DNA from: Mariniflexile sp044335535
GTDB taxonomy: Bacteria; Bacteroidota; Bacteroidia; Flavobacteriales; Flavobacteriaceae
NCBI RefSeq assembly: GCF_044335535.1
Contig: NZ_JBIQVZ010000006.1
Location: forward strand, 143,875-207,874
Reading direction: 5' to 3'
Length of the DNA stretch: 64,000 bases
In this document: piece by piece, positions 31,407-41,155 of the stretch
Numbering within the stretch: position 1 is the first letter of the stretch
Layout of the letters: every line of letters begins with the position of its first letter
Position numbers and translations under genes: made by a program
Notes under the pieces: generated by a model
The model's input: the letters and a program-made list of their open reading frames with translations, nothing else
The model's database searches: none
What the model was told of the DNA's origin: nothing

Positions 31407-33710
31407 ATGAATCAAGATTATATAAAACCAGATTATTGGTCAATCATAGAAGAAGGGTTTGATGCATCGCGCGTTAAGTCTTCAGAAAGTCTTTTTAGTA
31501 TTGGCAATGGTGCCATGGGACAGCGTGCCAATTTTGAAGAGCAGTATTCTGGTCATACCTTTCAAGGGAGTTACATAGCAGGTGTTTATTACCCAGACAA
31601 AACCAGAGTGGGATGGTGGAAAAATGGCTATCCGGAATATTTTGCCAAGGTACTTAATGCCCCAAGTTGGATTGGGATCGATGTTATTGTAAATGGTGAA
31701 CAACTCGATTTATATACGTGTAAAAAAGTAGAAGACTTTAAGAGGGAACTGAACATGAAAGAAGGTTGGTTGTCAAGAAGTTTTAACGCAACACTTCAAA
31801 ATAATACGGTCGTTCAAGTGGAGGCAAAACGCTTTTTAAGTTTGGAATTTGACGAACTTGGAGCCATTCAATACCGTGTAAAGCCTATAAACAAAGATGC
31901 AGAAATTATATTTCAGCCTTATTTAAGCAGTGGCATTACCAATAAAGACACGAATTGGGATGATAAGTTTTGGGATACATTACACGTAAACCATGAAAAC
32001 CAACAAGCCTTTATCCAGGCTAAAACCATGAAAACAGATTTCCATACATGTACATTTATGGAATCCCAATTATTTTTAAACGAAAAAGAAGTTGCTTTAC
32101 AGCCAAGTGTTAAAACCACCGAAACATCCATTTCTTTTAGTTACAAACAGCAAGTAAAAGCAAATGAAACAGTTGCCATCCATAAGTTTGGTGGCTATAC
32201 GGTAGATAGAAACCACGAAAAAGAAGCATTAAATTCAGCAGCAAAAAACGTATTAAAAACTGCTGTGGGTTTAGGGTTTAATGCCCTGTTAGAAACCCAA
32301 AAACAAGCTTGGGAAAACATTTGGGACATGGCCGATATTACCATTCAAGGCGATATCAAGGCACAACAAGGGATCCGTTTTAATATTTTCCAATTAAATC
32401 AAACCTATTTAGGTAAAGATTCGCGATTGAATATCGGACCTAAAGGCTTTACGGGTGAAAAATATGGGGGCAGTACCTATTGGGATACCGAAGCCTATTG
32501 CATCCCGTTTTACATGGCAACAAAAAACCAGCAGGTGGCAAAAACCTTATTGGAATACCGCTACAATCATTTAGAAAAAGCCATTGAAAATGCAGAAAAG
32601 TTAGGTTTTAAAAACGGAGCAGCGTTATATCCCATGGTAACTATGAACGGTGAGGAATGCCATAACGAATGGGAAATTACTTTTGAAGAAATACATAGAA
32701 ATGGTGCCATTGCTTTTGCTATTTATAACTACCACCGCTACACGGGAGATTACAGTTATATACCAGAAAAAGGTTTAGAGGTTTTAATAGGGATTGCCCG
32801 TTTTTGGCAGCAGCGTGCTACATTTTCAACGGACAAAAACAAATATGTTATTTTAGGCGTTACGGGACCTAATGAATACGAAAACAACGTTAATAATAAT
32901 TTTTATACCAATTATTTGGCACAGTGGTGTATTAATTATACTTTAGAGAATATTAGTAAGATTGAAGCAGAATATCCTTCAGATTATACCCGAATAATGA
33001 ATAAGGTACGCTTATCTGAAAGTGAATTAATAGATTGGAAAACTGTTGCAGAGACTATGTATTTTCCCTATTCTGAAAAGCATCAAGTCTATTTACAGCA
33101 AGATGGTTTTTTAGATAAAGAATTAATTACGGTGACCGATTTAGATAAATCGAATCGTCCCATCAACCAGAAATGGAGTTGGGATAGAATCTTGCGCTCG
33201 CCTTATATAAAACAAGCAGATACCTTACAAGGATTCTATTTTTTTGAAGAACATTTTTCTATAGAAGAATTGGAACGTCATTTCGATTTTTACGAACCAT
33301 TTACCGTTCATGAAAGTTCGTTATCACCTTGTGTACATAGCATACAAGCGGCCAAGTTAGATAGAATGGAACAGGCTTATACTTTTTATTTAAGAACATC
33401 GCGTTTAGATTTAGACGATTATAATCATGAAGTTCACGAAGGTCTACACACAACGTCTATGGCAGGAACCTGGATGAGTATTGTAGAAGGTTTTGGAGGT
33501 ATGCGTGTTAAAAATAACATGTTGTCATTTACACCAAAAATACCAAAACAATGGGAAGGGTATTCGTTCAAAGTAAATTTTAGAAACCATATTTTGAAGG
33601 TAAGTGTGAATCAAAATCAAACAAATTTTGAATTAATAAACGGTGAAGTACTAGAAATTTTAGTGAACAATAAGCCTCTAGTGCTTCAAAAGAAACAATT
33701 ACTTCATTAA
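31407..33710 (+). CDS. GH65 maltose phosphorylase
   Basis: Cytoplasmic inverting phosphorylase of 767 residues that splits maltose with phosphate to beta-glucose 1-phosphate and glucose (EC 2.4.1.8). The length is typical of GH65. The N-terminal super-sandwich domain starts YWSIIEEGFDASRVKSSESL and SIGNGAMGQRANFEEQYSG. The (alpha/alpha)6 barrel has TYWDTEAYCIPFYM and the catalytic region NGEECHNEWEITFEEIHRNG, with the general-acid Glu near residue 427. The phosphate-binding part is HTTSMAGTWMSIVEGFGGMR. Related GH65 enzymes act on kojibiose, trehalose or nigerose; maltose is preferred because of the transporter, mutase and amylase context. Confidence 0.92.
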   Translation: MNQDYIKPDYWSIIEEGFDASRVKSSESLFSIGNGAMGQRANFEEQYSGHTFQGSYIAGVYYPDKTRVGWWKNGYPEYFAKVLNAPSWIGIDVIVNGEQLDLYTCKKVEDFKRELNMKEGWLSRSFNATLQNNTVVQVEAKRFLSLEFDELGAIQYRVKPINKDAEIIFQPYLSSGITNKDTNWDDKFWDTLHVNHENQQAFIQAKTMKTDFHTCTFMESQLFLNEKEVALQPSVKTTETSISFSYKQQVKANETVAIHKFGGYTVDRNHEKEALNSAAKNVLKTAVGLGFNALLETQKQAWENIWDMADITIQGDIKAQQGIRFNIFQLNQTYLGKDSRLNIGPKGFTGEKYGGSTYWDTEAYCIPFYMATKNQQVAKTLLEYRYNHLEKAIENAEKLGFKNGAALYPMVTMNGEECHNEWEITFEEIHRNGAIAFAIYNYHRYTGDYSYIPEKGLEVLIGIARFWQQRATFSTDKNKYVILGVTGPNEYENNVNNNFYTNYLAQWCINYTLENISKIEAEYPSDYTRIMNKVRLSESELIDWKTVAETMYFPYSEKHQVYLQQDGFLDKELITVTDLDKSNRPINQKWSWDRILRSPYIKQADTLQGFYFFEEHFSIEELERHFDFYEPFTVHESSLSPCVHSIQAAKLDRMEQAYTFYLRTSRLDLDDYNHEVHEGLHTTSMAGTWMSIVEGFGGMRVKNNMLSFTPKIPKQWEGYSFKVNFRNHILKVSVNQNQTNFELINGEVLEILVNNKPLVLQKKQLLH

Positions 33711-33740
33711 ATTAGTATATCGTTTAGTATGTATAATTTT

Positions 33741-34042
33741 TAAAATTAATAGATGAAACACTCATTTCGTGGTGTTTCATCTGACCAAATAAAAACAATA
33801 AAAAATAAACAGATGACACGAGCCTTTAGGCGAACTGGCGTAGCAAATATCCATGACCAAAACTTTACTCACTCAAGAAATGACTATTTGGGGTTATGGA
33901 ATAGAGAATAGAAAATAGAAAATAGAACCAAGAATCAAGAGCCAAGAATCAAGAGCCTTTGCAACTTTGAAGCTTTGCCTCTTTGAAACTTTGAAACTTT
34001 GCCTCTTTGAAACTTTGAAACTTTGAAAACAAATATAAACAG
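33741..34042. repeat. Phrase-repeat block directly before the GH97 gene
   Basis: Contains CCATGACCAAAACTTTACTC, then GACTATTTGGGGTTATGGAA and strings of TAGAGAATAGA, AAGAATCAAGAGCC and AACTTTGAAACTTTG. It ends ACAAATATAAACAGATGAAA at the GH97 start. The reverse complement of 57138-57365, before the DUF58 gene, shows the same order of phrases and the same end. Confidence 0.75.
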
Positions 34043-36157
34043 ATGAAATCATTTATGATAACCCTTGCCGTTTTGATTTCGGCATACAGTCAGCTCAATG
34101 CCCAAGAATTAAAATCACCTAACGGCGCACTAACCATGCAGTTTTTGCTTGATAGTAATGGCACGCCAACCTATAAACTATCTTATAAGAATAACGCTGT
34201 TGTAAAACAAAGCCGTTTAGGTTTGGAATTAAAAAATGATAAAAAATCTTTGGTGAACGATTTTACAATTTCAAATACTGAAACAGCAACCTTTGATGAA
34301 ACTTGGCAACCTGTTTGGGGCGAGGTGAAAGCCATTCGGAACCATTATAACGAATTAGCGGTTACTTTGACCCAGAATGAAACAGATAGAACCATGGTAA
34401 TCCGTTTTCGCATGTTTAACGAAGGTTTAGGATTTCGCTACGAGTTTCCTGCTCAAAAAAACTTAGTGTATTTTGTAATCAAAGAAGAGAAAACACAGTT
34501 CGCTATGGCAGGAGACCATACCGCATTTTGGATTCCGGGAGATTATGATACGCAAGAATACGATTATACAGAATCCAAACTCTCTGAAATTCGTGGAAAA
34601 TATGATGAAGCAGTAACAAGTAATGCATCTCAAGAACAGTTTTCCAAAACAGGTGTGCAAACTGCCTTAATGATGAAAACCGATGAGGGATTATATATAA
34701 ACATTCATGAAGCGGCATTAATCAATTATTCTTGTATGCATCTAAATCTGGATGATGAAAACATGGTTTTTCAATCTTGGCTAACACCAGATGCCGTTGG
34801 CGATAAAGGCTATATGCAAGCGCCTTCAAACTCACCTTGGAGAACGATTATGGTAAGTGATGATGCACGGGATATTTTATCATCTAAAATGACATTAAAC
34901 TTAAACGATCCTTGTGCCATAGAAGATACTTCTTGGATTAAACCAGTAAAATATATCGGTGTTTGGTGGGAAATGATCACAGGGAAGAGCTCTTGGGCTT
35001 ATACAGATGAATTGCCTGCAGTACAGCTTGGAGTTACCGATTATACTAAAGTAAAGCCCAACAGTACACACGCTGCAAACAATACCAAAGTGAAACATTA
35101 TATTGATTTTGCTGCACAACATGGTTTTGATGCTGTTTTGGTTGAAGGTTGGAATGAGGGTTGGGAAGATTGGTTTGGGAAATCTAAAGACTATGTGTTC
35201 GATTTTGTCACGCCATATCCAGATTTTGATGTGGAAGCGATTCATGCCTATGCAAAATCTAAAGGCGTTAAAATGGTCATGCACCACGAAACGTCCGGAT
35301 CGGTTCGAAATTATGAACGTCACATGGATCAAGCCTATCAGTTTATGAAAGACAACGGTTATGATGCCGTAAAGAGTGGCTATGTTGGTAATATCTTGCC
35401 AAGAGGCGAACACCATTATAGCCAATGGATTATAAACCATTATCAATATGCTATTGAAAAAGCGGCCGATTATAAAATTATGGTCAATGCACACGAAGCT
35501 ATTCGCCCTACGGGAATATGTAGAACCTATCCCAATTTAATAGGAAATGAATCTGCTAGAGGTACCGAATTTCAAGCCTTCGGAGGTTCTAAACCTAATC
35601 ATGTTACCATATTGCCATTTACGCGCTTAATAGGTGGTCCTATGGATTATACCCCAGGAATTTTCGAAATGGATATTAGTAAATTAAACCCTAACAATGA
35701 TTCTCATGTAAACAGTACGCTTGCAAATCAGTTGGCATTATATGTGACCATGTACAGCCCCTTGCAAATGGCGGCCGATTTACCCGAGCATTACGAACAA
35801 TTTATGGATGCCTTTCAGTTTATAAAAGATGTGGCAATCGATTGGGATGAAAGTGTGTATTTAGAAGCAGAACCGGGTAATTATATTACTGTTGCACGTA
35901 AAGAAAAAGGTGCTAACAATTGGTTTGTTGGTAATGTTAATGGTAATGAAGCCAGAACATCGAACATAACCTTCGATTTTTTAGATAAGGATAAAAAGTA
36001 TATGGCGACCATTTATGCCGATGCCAAAGATGCGCACTATAAAACCAATCCGCAGGCCTATACCATTAAAACAAAAAAGGTCACTAGTAAATCGAAACTA
36101 TCGCAAGTGTCTGTTGCAGGTGGGGGTTATGCCATTAGTATTATAGAAGTTAAATAG
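34043..36157 (+). CDS. susB: GH97 alpha-glucosidase (SusB-like)
   Basis: Periplasmic, calcium-dependent exo-alpha-glucosidase of 704 residues that releases glucose from malto-oligosaccharides. The signal peptide is FMITLAVLISAYSQLNAQ. The GH97 N-terminal beta-sandwich (LKSPNGALTMQFLLDSNG) precedes the barrel (KYIGVWWEMITGKSSWAY, DFAAQHGFDAVLVEGWNEGWE). Three Glu-bearing segments match the inverting SusB group: MHHETSG (about 416), NAHEAIRPTG (about 484) and NESARGTEF (about 502-508); retaining members have a different nucleophile. It follows maltose phosphorylase after a 332-bp repeat-rich gap, so it may have its own promoter or be read through. Confidence 0.93.
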   Translation: MKSFMITLAVLISAYSQLNAQELKSPNGALTMQFLLDSNGTPTYKLSYKNNAVVKQSRLGLELKNDKKSLVNDFTISNTETATFDETWQPVWGEVKAIRNHYNELAVTLTQNETDRTMVIRFRMFNEGLGFRYEFPAQKNLVYFVIKEEKTQFAMAGDHTAFWIPGDYDTQEYDYTESKLSEIRGKYDEAVTSNASQEQFSKTGVQTALMMKTDEGLYINIHEAALINYSCMHLNLDDENMVFQSWLTPDAVGDKGYMQAPSNSPWRTIMVSDDARDILSSKMTLNLNDPCAIEDTSWIKPVKYIGVWWEMITGKSSWAYTDELPAVQLGVTDYTKVKPNSTHAANNTKVKHYIDFAAQHGFDAVLVEGWNEGWEDWFGKSKDYVFDFVTPYPDFDVEAIHAYAKSKGVKMVMHHETSGSVRNYERHMDQAYQFMKDNGYDAVKSGYVGNILPRGEHHYSQWIINHYQYAIEKAADYKIMVNAHEAIRPTGICRTYPNLIGNESARGTEFQAFGGSKPNHVTILPFTRLIGGPMDYTPGIFEMDISKLNPNNDSHVNSTLANQLALYVTMYSPLQMAADLPEHYEQFMDAFQFIKDVAIDWDESVYLEAEPGNYITVARKEKGANNWFVGNVNGNEARTSNITFDFLDKDKKYMATIYADAKDAHYKTNPQAYTIKTKKVTSKSKLSQVSVAGGGYAISIIEVK

Positions 36158-36239
36158 GTTGTATTTTTTTAATTATTCCTGTTAGTAAATAAATAAAAGA
36201 GGCATGCGTCATAGAAGTTTCATTTAAAATGAATAAAAA

Positions 36240-38186
36240 ATGATAAAGGTAAGTAGTATATTTATTGTGTGGTTAACGGTTTTAAATATGCCGTTAAGTC
36301 ATATAAACAATGAGGATTCAATTGTAGCTCATAAAAATAGTTTGGCAGTGGAACACAATGATATTGAACGTATAGAACCCTCAAATTGGTGGGTAGGCTT
36401 TAAAGATTCCGAATTACAGTTATTGGTAAAGCATCCAAACATAGCTACAGCCATACCAGAAATAAATTATGCTGGCGTGTCAATTAAAAAAGTACATCAA
36501 GCAGATAGCGAAAACTACTTGTTTATAGATTTAAATATAGATAAAACTGCCAAGGCAGGAAAATTCGATATTGTATTTAAGTTTGAAAATGGCAATAAAA
36601 AAATACAAACCTACGAACTGAAACCAAGAAAAAAGCCTGCTGAAGACTACATAGGGTTTGATAGTTCAGACGTTGTTTATCTTATCACGCCCGATAGATT
36701 TTCTAATGGAAACCCATCAAACGATATTAATGAAGATTTACTGGAAAAAACGATTGATAGAACCAATGATTATGCACGGCACGGTGGTGATATCCAAGGG
36801 ATTATCAATCATTTGGATTATATAGAGAGTATGGGCTTTACTGCCATTTGGCCCTGCCCGTTATTGACTAATAATATGCCAAGTAGCTCGTATCATGGCT
36901 ATGCCATGACCGATTTTTATGAAATTGATCCTCGGTTTGGAACTTTAAAAGAATATCTTGAATTAGCACATAAAGCGAAAGAAAAGGGTATGAAACTTAT
37001 TATGGATCAAGTGGCAAATCATTGTGGGTTGGAACACTGGTGGATGAAGGATTTACCATTTAAAGATTGGGTGAATTATCAAGAAAATTACGAGGATAAT
37101 AAAGATTCATGGGATAATAAAGCGACCATTACATCCAATCACAGACGTACCAGTAACCAAGATATTTATTCGGCTAAAAAAGATAGAGAAGAAATGAGCG
37201 ATGGTTGGTTTGTATCTGGAATGCCAGATTTAAATCAACGCAATCCGTTTATGGCAAAGTATATTGTCCAAAATAGTATTTGGTGGATTGAAACTGCTGG
37301 TTTAGGGGGTATTCGCCAAGATACCTATCCATATTCCGATAAAGAATTTATGGGACAGTGGGCAGGTGCCATTATGGAGCAATATCCTAATTTTAGTATT
37401 GTTGGCGAAGAATGGAGCTATAATCCATTAATCATTGGATATTGGCAAAAAGGCGCTAACAATAGAGATGGGTACAAATCCAATTTAAGATCGCCCATGG
37501 ATTTTGCGATGCAGCGTCAAATAGTGTATGGGTTGAATGAATGGGAAGGCTGGGACACCGGTTTGGTTAAAATGTATGAAGGGTTGGCGAACGATTTCCA
37601 CTACGCAACGCCAAAGGATATTATGGTTTTCCCCGACAACCACGATATGAGTCGCATTTTTACCCAATTGAAGGAAGATGTAGCCCATACCAAAATGGCA
37701 CTGGGTTACCTCTTAACATTACCTAGAATTCCACAAATCTATTATGGTACCGAAATTTTAATGAATGATTCGGCAAACCCAGGAGACCACGGCTTAATAC
37801 GTACCGATTTCCCTGGAGGTTGGCAAGGAGATGCCGTAAATGCATTTACTGGTGAAGGTTTAAACGATGCCCAAAAGGATATGCAGTCGTTTGTGAAAAA
37901 AGTGTTGAACTATCGTAAAACCAGCAAAGCCATTCACGATGGGAAAACCATTCATTTTGCACCGCTTACGGGTACTTATTTATTGTTTAGAATTATTGAT
38001 GGAGAAACAGTTGCAGTAATAATAAATAAGAATGATAGTCCGATAACAATCGATTTGAAACGTTATGATGAAATAGGTTTAAAAGGCAAAACCTTAAAAA
38101 ATATTGTGACTAATGAAACTTTTGTTTGGAAAGATGAGATGGTATTAAACTCAAAAGGAATCACCATTTTATCAACTAAAATTTAA
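36240..38186 (+). CDS. susA: GH13 neopullulanase/cyclomaltodextrinase-like enzyme (SusA-like)
   Basis: Probably periplasmic alpha-glucan hydrolase of 648 residues. A short N-terminal hydrophobic signal is followed by the cyclomaltodextrinase N-domain (RIEPSNWWVGFKDSELQLLV). The barrel has conserved regions DQVANHCG, GGIRQDTYPY (nucleophile Asp about 360), VGEEW (acid Glu about 389) and FPDNHDMSR (Asp about 467). The layout matches SusA-type neopullulanases, which cut imported oligosaccharides and cyclodextrins. It starts 83 bp after GH97 and ends 3 bp before the next GH13 gene. The predicted signal lacks a lipobox. Confidence 0.9.
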   Translation: MIKVSSIFIVWLTVLNMPLSHINNEDSIVAHKNSLAVEHNDIERIEPSNWWVGFKDSELQLLVKHPNIATAIPEINYAGVSIKKVHQADSENYLFIDLNIDKTAKAGKFDIVFKFENGNKKIQTYELKPRKKPAEDYIGFDSSDVVYLITPDRFSNGNPSNDINEDLLEKTIDRTNDYARHGGDIQGIINHLDYIESMGFTAIWPCPLLTNNMPSSSYHGYAMTDFYEIDPRFGTLKEYLELAHKAKEKGMKLIMDQVANHCGLEHWWMKDLPFKDWVNYQENYEDNKDSWDNKATITSNHRRTSNQDIYSAKKDREEMSDGWFVSGMPDLNQRNPFMAKYIVQNSIWWIETAGLGGIRQDTYPYSDKEFMGQWAGAIMEQYPNFSIVGEEWSYNPLIIGYWQKGANNRDGYKSNLRSPMDFAMQRQIVYGLNEWEGWDTGLVKMYEGLANDFHYATPKDIMVFPDNHDMSRIFTQLKEDVAHTKMALGYLLTLPRIPQIYYGTEILMNDSANPGDHGLIRTDFPGGWQGDAVNAFTGEGLNDAQKDMQSFVKKVLNYRKTSKAIHDGKTIHFAPLTGTYLLFRIIDGETVAVIINKNDSPITIDLKRYDEIGLKGKTLKNIVTNETFVWKDEMVLNSKGITILSTKI

Positions 38187-38188
38187 TA

Positions 38189-40084
38189 ATGAATCAATCT
38201 TTAGCTTACATCCCACGCTTTGTTTTTATTGTATTTTTAGGATTGCTTGGCTGTAATGGTGAAAAGAAAGCCGATATATCCCAAGAACCATCAATTTCAG
38301 ATAGTCAAAAAAAGCAAGTGGTTTATCAGGTATTTACACGCTTATTTGGTAACACAAACACAAACAATAAACCTTGGGGCAGCATAGAAGAAAATGGTGT
38401 GGGCAAGTTTAACGACTTTACAGATAAAGCATTAAAGGAGATTAAGGATTTAGGGGTAACGCATATTTGGTACACAGGTGTGCCACACCATAATGTCATT
38501 ACAGATTATAGTAAATATGGCATTTCCAACGACGACCCCGATGTCGTAAAAGGCCGTGCAGGGTCGCCTTACGCCGTAAAAGATTATTACAATGTAAATC
38601 CAGATTTAGCTGTACATGTTGAAAACAGATTGCAAGAGTTTAGGGATTTAATTGAAAGAACCCATACGGCAGGATTAAAGGTGATTATTGATATAGTGCC
38701 AAATCATGTAGCCCGAAATTACCAAGGTTTAACCAACCCAAAAGGAGTAGAGGATTTTGGTGCTTCAGACGATAAATCGAAGGTTTATCATGTAAATAAC
38801 AACTTTTATTACAATCCGAATGACGCTTTTAAAGTGCCGGAATGGGAACAAGGCTATACACCTTTAGGAGCCGAAAAACATCCGTTAGAAGATCATGTAT
38901 TTTATGAAAATCCTGCAAAATGGACAGGTAATGGTTCACGATTAGCTCAACCCAATCCAAACGATTGGTACGAAACCGTTAAAATTAATTATGGTGTTTC
39001 GCCAGATGGCAAAAAAGACTTTGACGAATTACCTGCAGGTTTTGAAAATAAGGATTATAAAAAGCATGTTGAATTTTGGAAAGATAAAACGGTTCCAAAT
39101 TCTTGGAAAAAATTCAGGAATATTGCACTCTATTGGATAAATTTTGGTGTTGATGGTTTCCGTTACGACATGGCAGAAATGGTGCCCGTTGAGTTTTGGA
39201 GCTATATGAATTCCAGTATTAAAATGAAAAACCCAAACGCTTTTTTAATGGCAGAAGTGTACAACCCAAGTTTGTACAGAGATTACATTAAAAAAGGAAA
39301 AATGGATTATTTGTATGATAAAGTGCAGTTATATGACACCATAAAACATATTATGCAAGGTTATGGTAAAACCGATCATATTCCGGCTATTCAAAATGAC
39401 TTAAAAGATATTGAGCATCACATGTTGCATTTTTTAGAGAATCATGACGAGCAACGTATTGCAAGTCCCGAATTTGCGGGAAGTGCAGAAAAAGGAAAAC
39501 CGGCTATGGTAGTTTCTGCTACAATAGGCACTTCGCCAACTATGGTCTATTTTGGACAGGAATTGGGCGAGCCAGGTGCCGAGAATGCCGGTTTTGGACA
39601 CCCTTCAAGAACGTCTATTTTTGATTATATTGGAGTGCCCCATTTACAGCGTTGGGTTAATAACAAACAATTTTACGGCGGACAATCTACCGAAGCCGAA
39701 AAGTCATTGCGGGATTTTTACAAACGCCTGTTAAATTTCACGATTAATAGTTCGGCATTAATGGGAAATTATCAAGACATCCATCTATTCAATAGAAAAA
39801 ACACTGAAAATTATAGTGATAACGTATTGTCTTTTATACGTTGGAGTCCTGATGAAAAATTAATCATTGTTTCAAATTTTGATGCCGATAATGGTCAGGA
39901 ATTCCAATTAAAAATACCTCAGGATATTATTAAAGCATGGAATTTAGTAGATGGAAATTATAAAGTAAAGGACGAATTATATAAAGCGTTTTCGTCTGCT
40001 ATTGTAGTTGAAAATGGTGTTGGAAGTATCAAAATAAAATTGAAAAGCTTAGAATCTTTTATTTTAAAGGTAGAACTCATTTAA
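38189..40084 (+). CDS. GH13 alpha-amylase lipoprotein
   Basis: Membrane-anchored alpha-amylase of 631 residues. The N-terminus has a lipoprotein signal with LLGC (Cys near residue 23) and an acidic/polar linker, so it is probably at the cell surface or in the periplasm. The barrel carries DIVPNHVARN, GVDGFRYDMAE (nucleophile Asp about 327), LMAEVY (acid Glu about 355) and LENHDEQR (Asp about 418). Insertions such as DDPDVVKGRAGSPYAVKDYYNVNPD are typical of Bacteroidota GH13 proteins of this locus type. It ends the plus-strand operon and is followed 290 bp later by a terminator. Confidence 0.92.
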   Translation: MNQSLAYIPRFVFIVFLGLLGCNGEKKADISQEPSISDSQKKQVVYQVFTRLFGNTNTNNKPWGSIEENGVGKFNDFTDKALKEIKDLGVTHIWYTGVPHHNVITDYSKYGISNDDPDVVKGRAGSPYAVKDYYNVNPDLAVHVENRLQEFRDLIERTHTAGLKVIIDIVPNHVARNYQGLTNPKGVEDFGASDDKSKVYHVNNNFYYNPNDAFKVPEWEQGYTPLGAEKHPLEDHVFYENPAKWTGNGSRLAQPNPNDWYETVKINYGVSPDGKKDFDELPAGFENKDYKKHVEFWKDKTVPNSWKKFRNIALYWINFGVDGFRYDMAEMVPVEFWSYMNSSIKMKNPNAFLMAEVYNPSLYRDYIKKGKMDYLYDKVQLYDTIKHIMQGYGKTDHIPAIQNDLKDIEHHMLHFLENHDEQRIASPEFAGSAEKGKPAMVVSATIGTSPTMVYFGQELGEPGAENAGFGHPSRTSIFDYIGVPHLQRWVNNKQFYGGQSTEAEKSLRDFYKRLLNFTINSSALMGNYQDIHLFNRKNTENYSDNVLSFIRWSPDEKLIIVSNFDADNGQEFQLKIPQDIIKAWNLVDGNYKVKDELYKAFSSAIVVENGVGSIKIKLKSLESFILKVELI

Positions 40085-40121
40085 AGTTTTTCAATTTGCT
40101 AAAAAATTGCTGATTTCAGCT

Positions 40122-40235
40122 CTGTTTTTGCCTTTTCTTCCTTCCGTAGCTTTTCCAACGCGACAAGCTGGCTCCTTCTCTAAAAAGGTTTACTAAACCT
40201 TTTCTTTACGCTCGGCCCTAACTCAAAAAAGCCTT
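40122..40235 (-). repeat. Dispersed repeat GGCCGAGCGT family, copy 1
   Basis: The reverse complement reads GGGCCGAGCGTAAAGAAAAG, then GTTTAGTAAACC and TTTTTAGAGAAGGAGCCAGC. It corresponds to 44215-44310, with a central hairpin AAAGGTTTAGTAAACCTTT. No gene is present. Confidence 0.65.
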
Positions 40236-40370
40236 CAACAGAACTAAAACCCTCTAATTTTCGCTTAATTTCAAAAACTTTAAATGAGTTCGTATATTAA
40301 ATAGTATAACACACAGTTGTTCATGCAGTTGTTCATGTAATTTTTTTTCAGGATGGACACCAGTTTTTAA

Positions 40371-40405
40371 AAGAGGACTTCATTTTTTTGAAGCCCTCTT
40401 TTTTT
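40371..40405 (+). terminator. Terminator of the GH13/GH97 operon
   Basis: GAGGACTTCA and TGAAGCCCTC pair with one mismatch, followed by seven T's. It lies about 290 nt after the last GH13 stop. Confidence 0.75.
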
Positions 40406-40410
40406 ATTGA

Positions 40411-40444
40411 AATAGGCTATGTTATAACTGTTGGATAGCCTATT
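40411..40444. promoter_or_regulatory. 10-bp inverted repeat upstream of the first yceI-like gene
   Basis: AATAGGCTAT and ATAGCCTATT are perfectly complementary around a 14-nt spacer, 81 bp before the start. It may be an operator or a leader hairpin. Confidence 0.4.
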
Positions 40445-40524
40445 AAATTTCGATATGACAAAAATCATATTTTAATACTTGGTTTCGAATGAACTTTGTA
40501 GCATAATTAAAAACAATAAAACTT

Positions 40525-41109
40525 ATGAATCCAAATAAAAGAAATTACAAAAGAGTTTTAAACTTGATGGCTCTTTTTATTTTAACATGTAATTTAATTC
40601 AAGCGCAACAATTCAATTTAATAAACAAAGAATCTTCATTAACCGTTTTAGGAACTTCAAGTTTACACGATTGGCACATTACTGCCGAACAACAAAGCGG
40701 AAAAATAATTTTTAAAAACCTTGAAACAGGTGACATTGATAAATGCACAGTTGATATAGCTGTAGAAAGCTTAAAAAGTGGTAAATCTTCTATGGATAAA
40801 AATACTTATAAAGCTTTAAAATCAAATTCTTATAAAACAATTTCTTTTCAATTGATCGAGGTTAAAGAAACTTCAAGCAAAGGAAACGGCAAGTTTACAG
40901 TAAAAGCAGATGGCGACTTAACCATTTCGGGTGTTAAGAAACGCATTCCCTTAGAGTTTACTTTAAGCATTGTGGGAAATAAAATAACACTCACTGGTGA
41001 AAAGAAAATTAAGATGACCGACTTTAAGGTCGATCCACCAAAGGCATTATTAGGTACCATAACAACAGGCGACGATATAACAATTAAATTTTCAACCATA
41101 TTTAAATAA
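40525..41109 (+). CDS. YceI-family lipid-binding periplasmic protein
   Basis: Exported protein of 194 residues with a signal peptide (VLNLMALFILTCNLIQAQ). The lipocalin-like YceI fold is visible as LTVLGTSSLHDWHITAEQQSG, the loop KSGKSSMDKNTYKALKSN, LTISGVKKRIPLEFTL and KMTDFKVDPPKALLGTITTGDDITIKF. YceI proteins bind isoprenoid-type or other hydrophobic ligands. The gene is followed 46 bp later by an outer-membrane barrel gene and then by a second, divergent YceI protein. The three may act together at the envelope, for example in carriage of a lipid or quinone-like ligand. Confidence 0.88.
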   Translation: MNPNKRNYKRVLNLMALFILTCNLIQAQQFNLINKESSLTVLGTSSLHDWHITAEQQSGKIIFKNLETGDIDKCTVDIAVESLKSGKSSMDKNTYKALKSNSYKTISFQLIEVKETSSKGNGKFTVKADGDLTISGVKKRIPLEFTLSIVGNKITLTGEKKIKMTDFKVDPPKALLGTITTGDDITIKFSTIFK

Positions 41110-41155
41110 ACCAAACAATTTAATAACCAAACAATAAAAATTAAAAACAGAAATT

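Noticed and set aside
34901..35494. 197-codon frame antisense to the GH97 gene
   Set aside because: It lies wholly within a strongly supported GH97 frame and has no family signature; it is a shadow.
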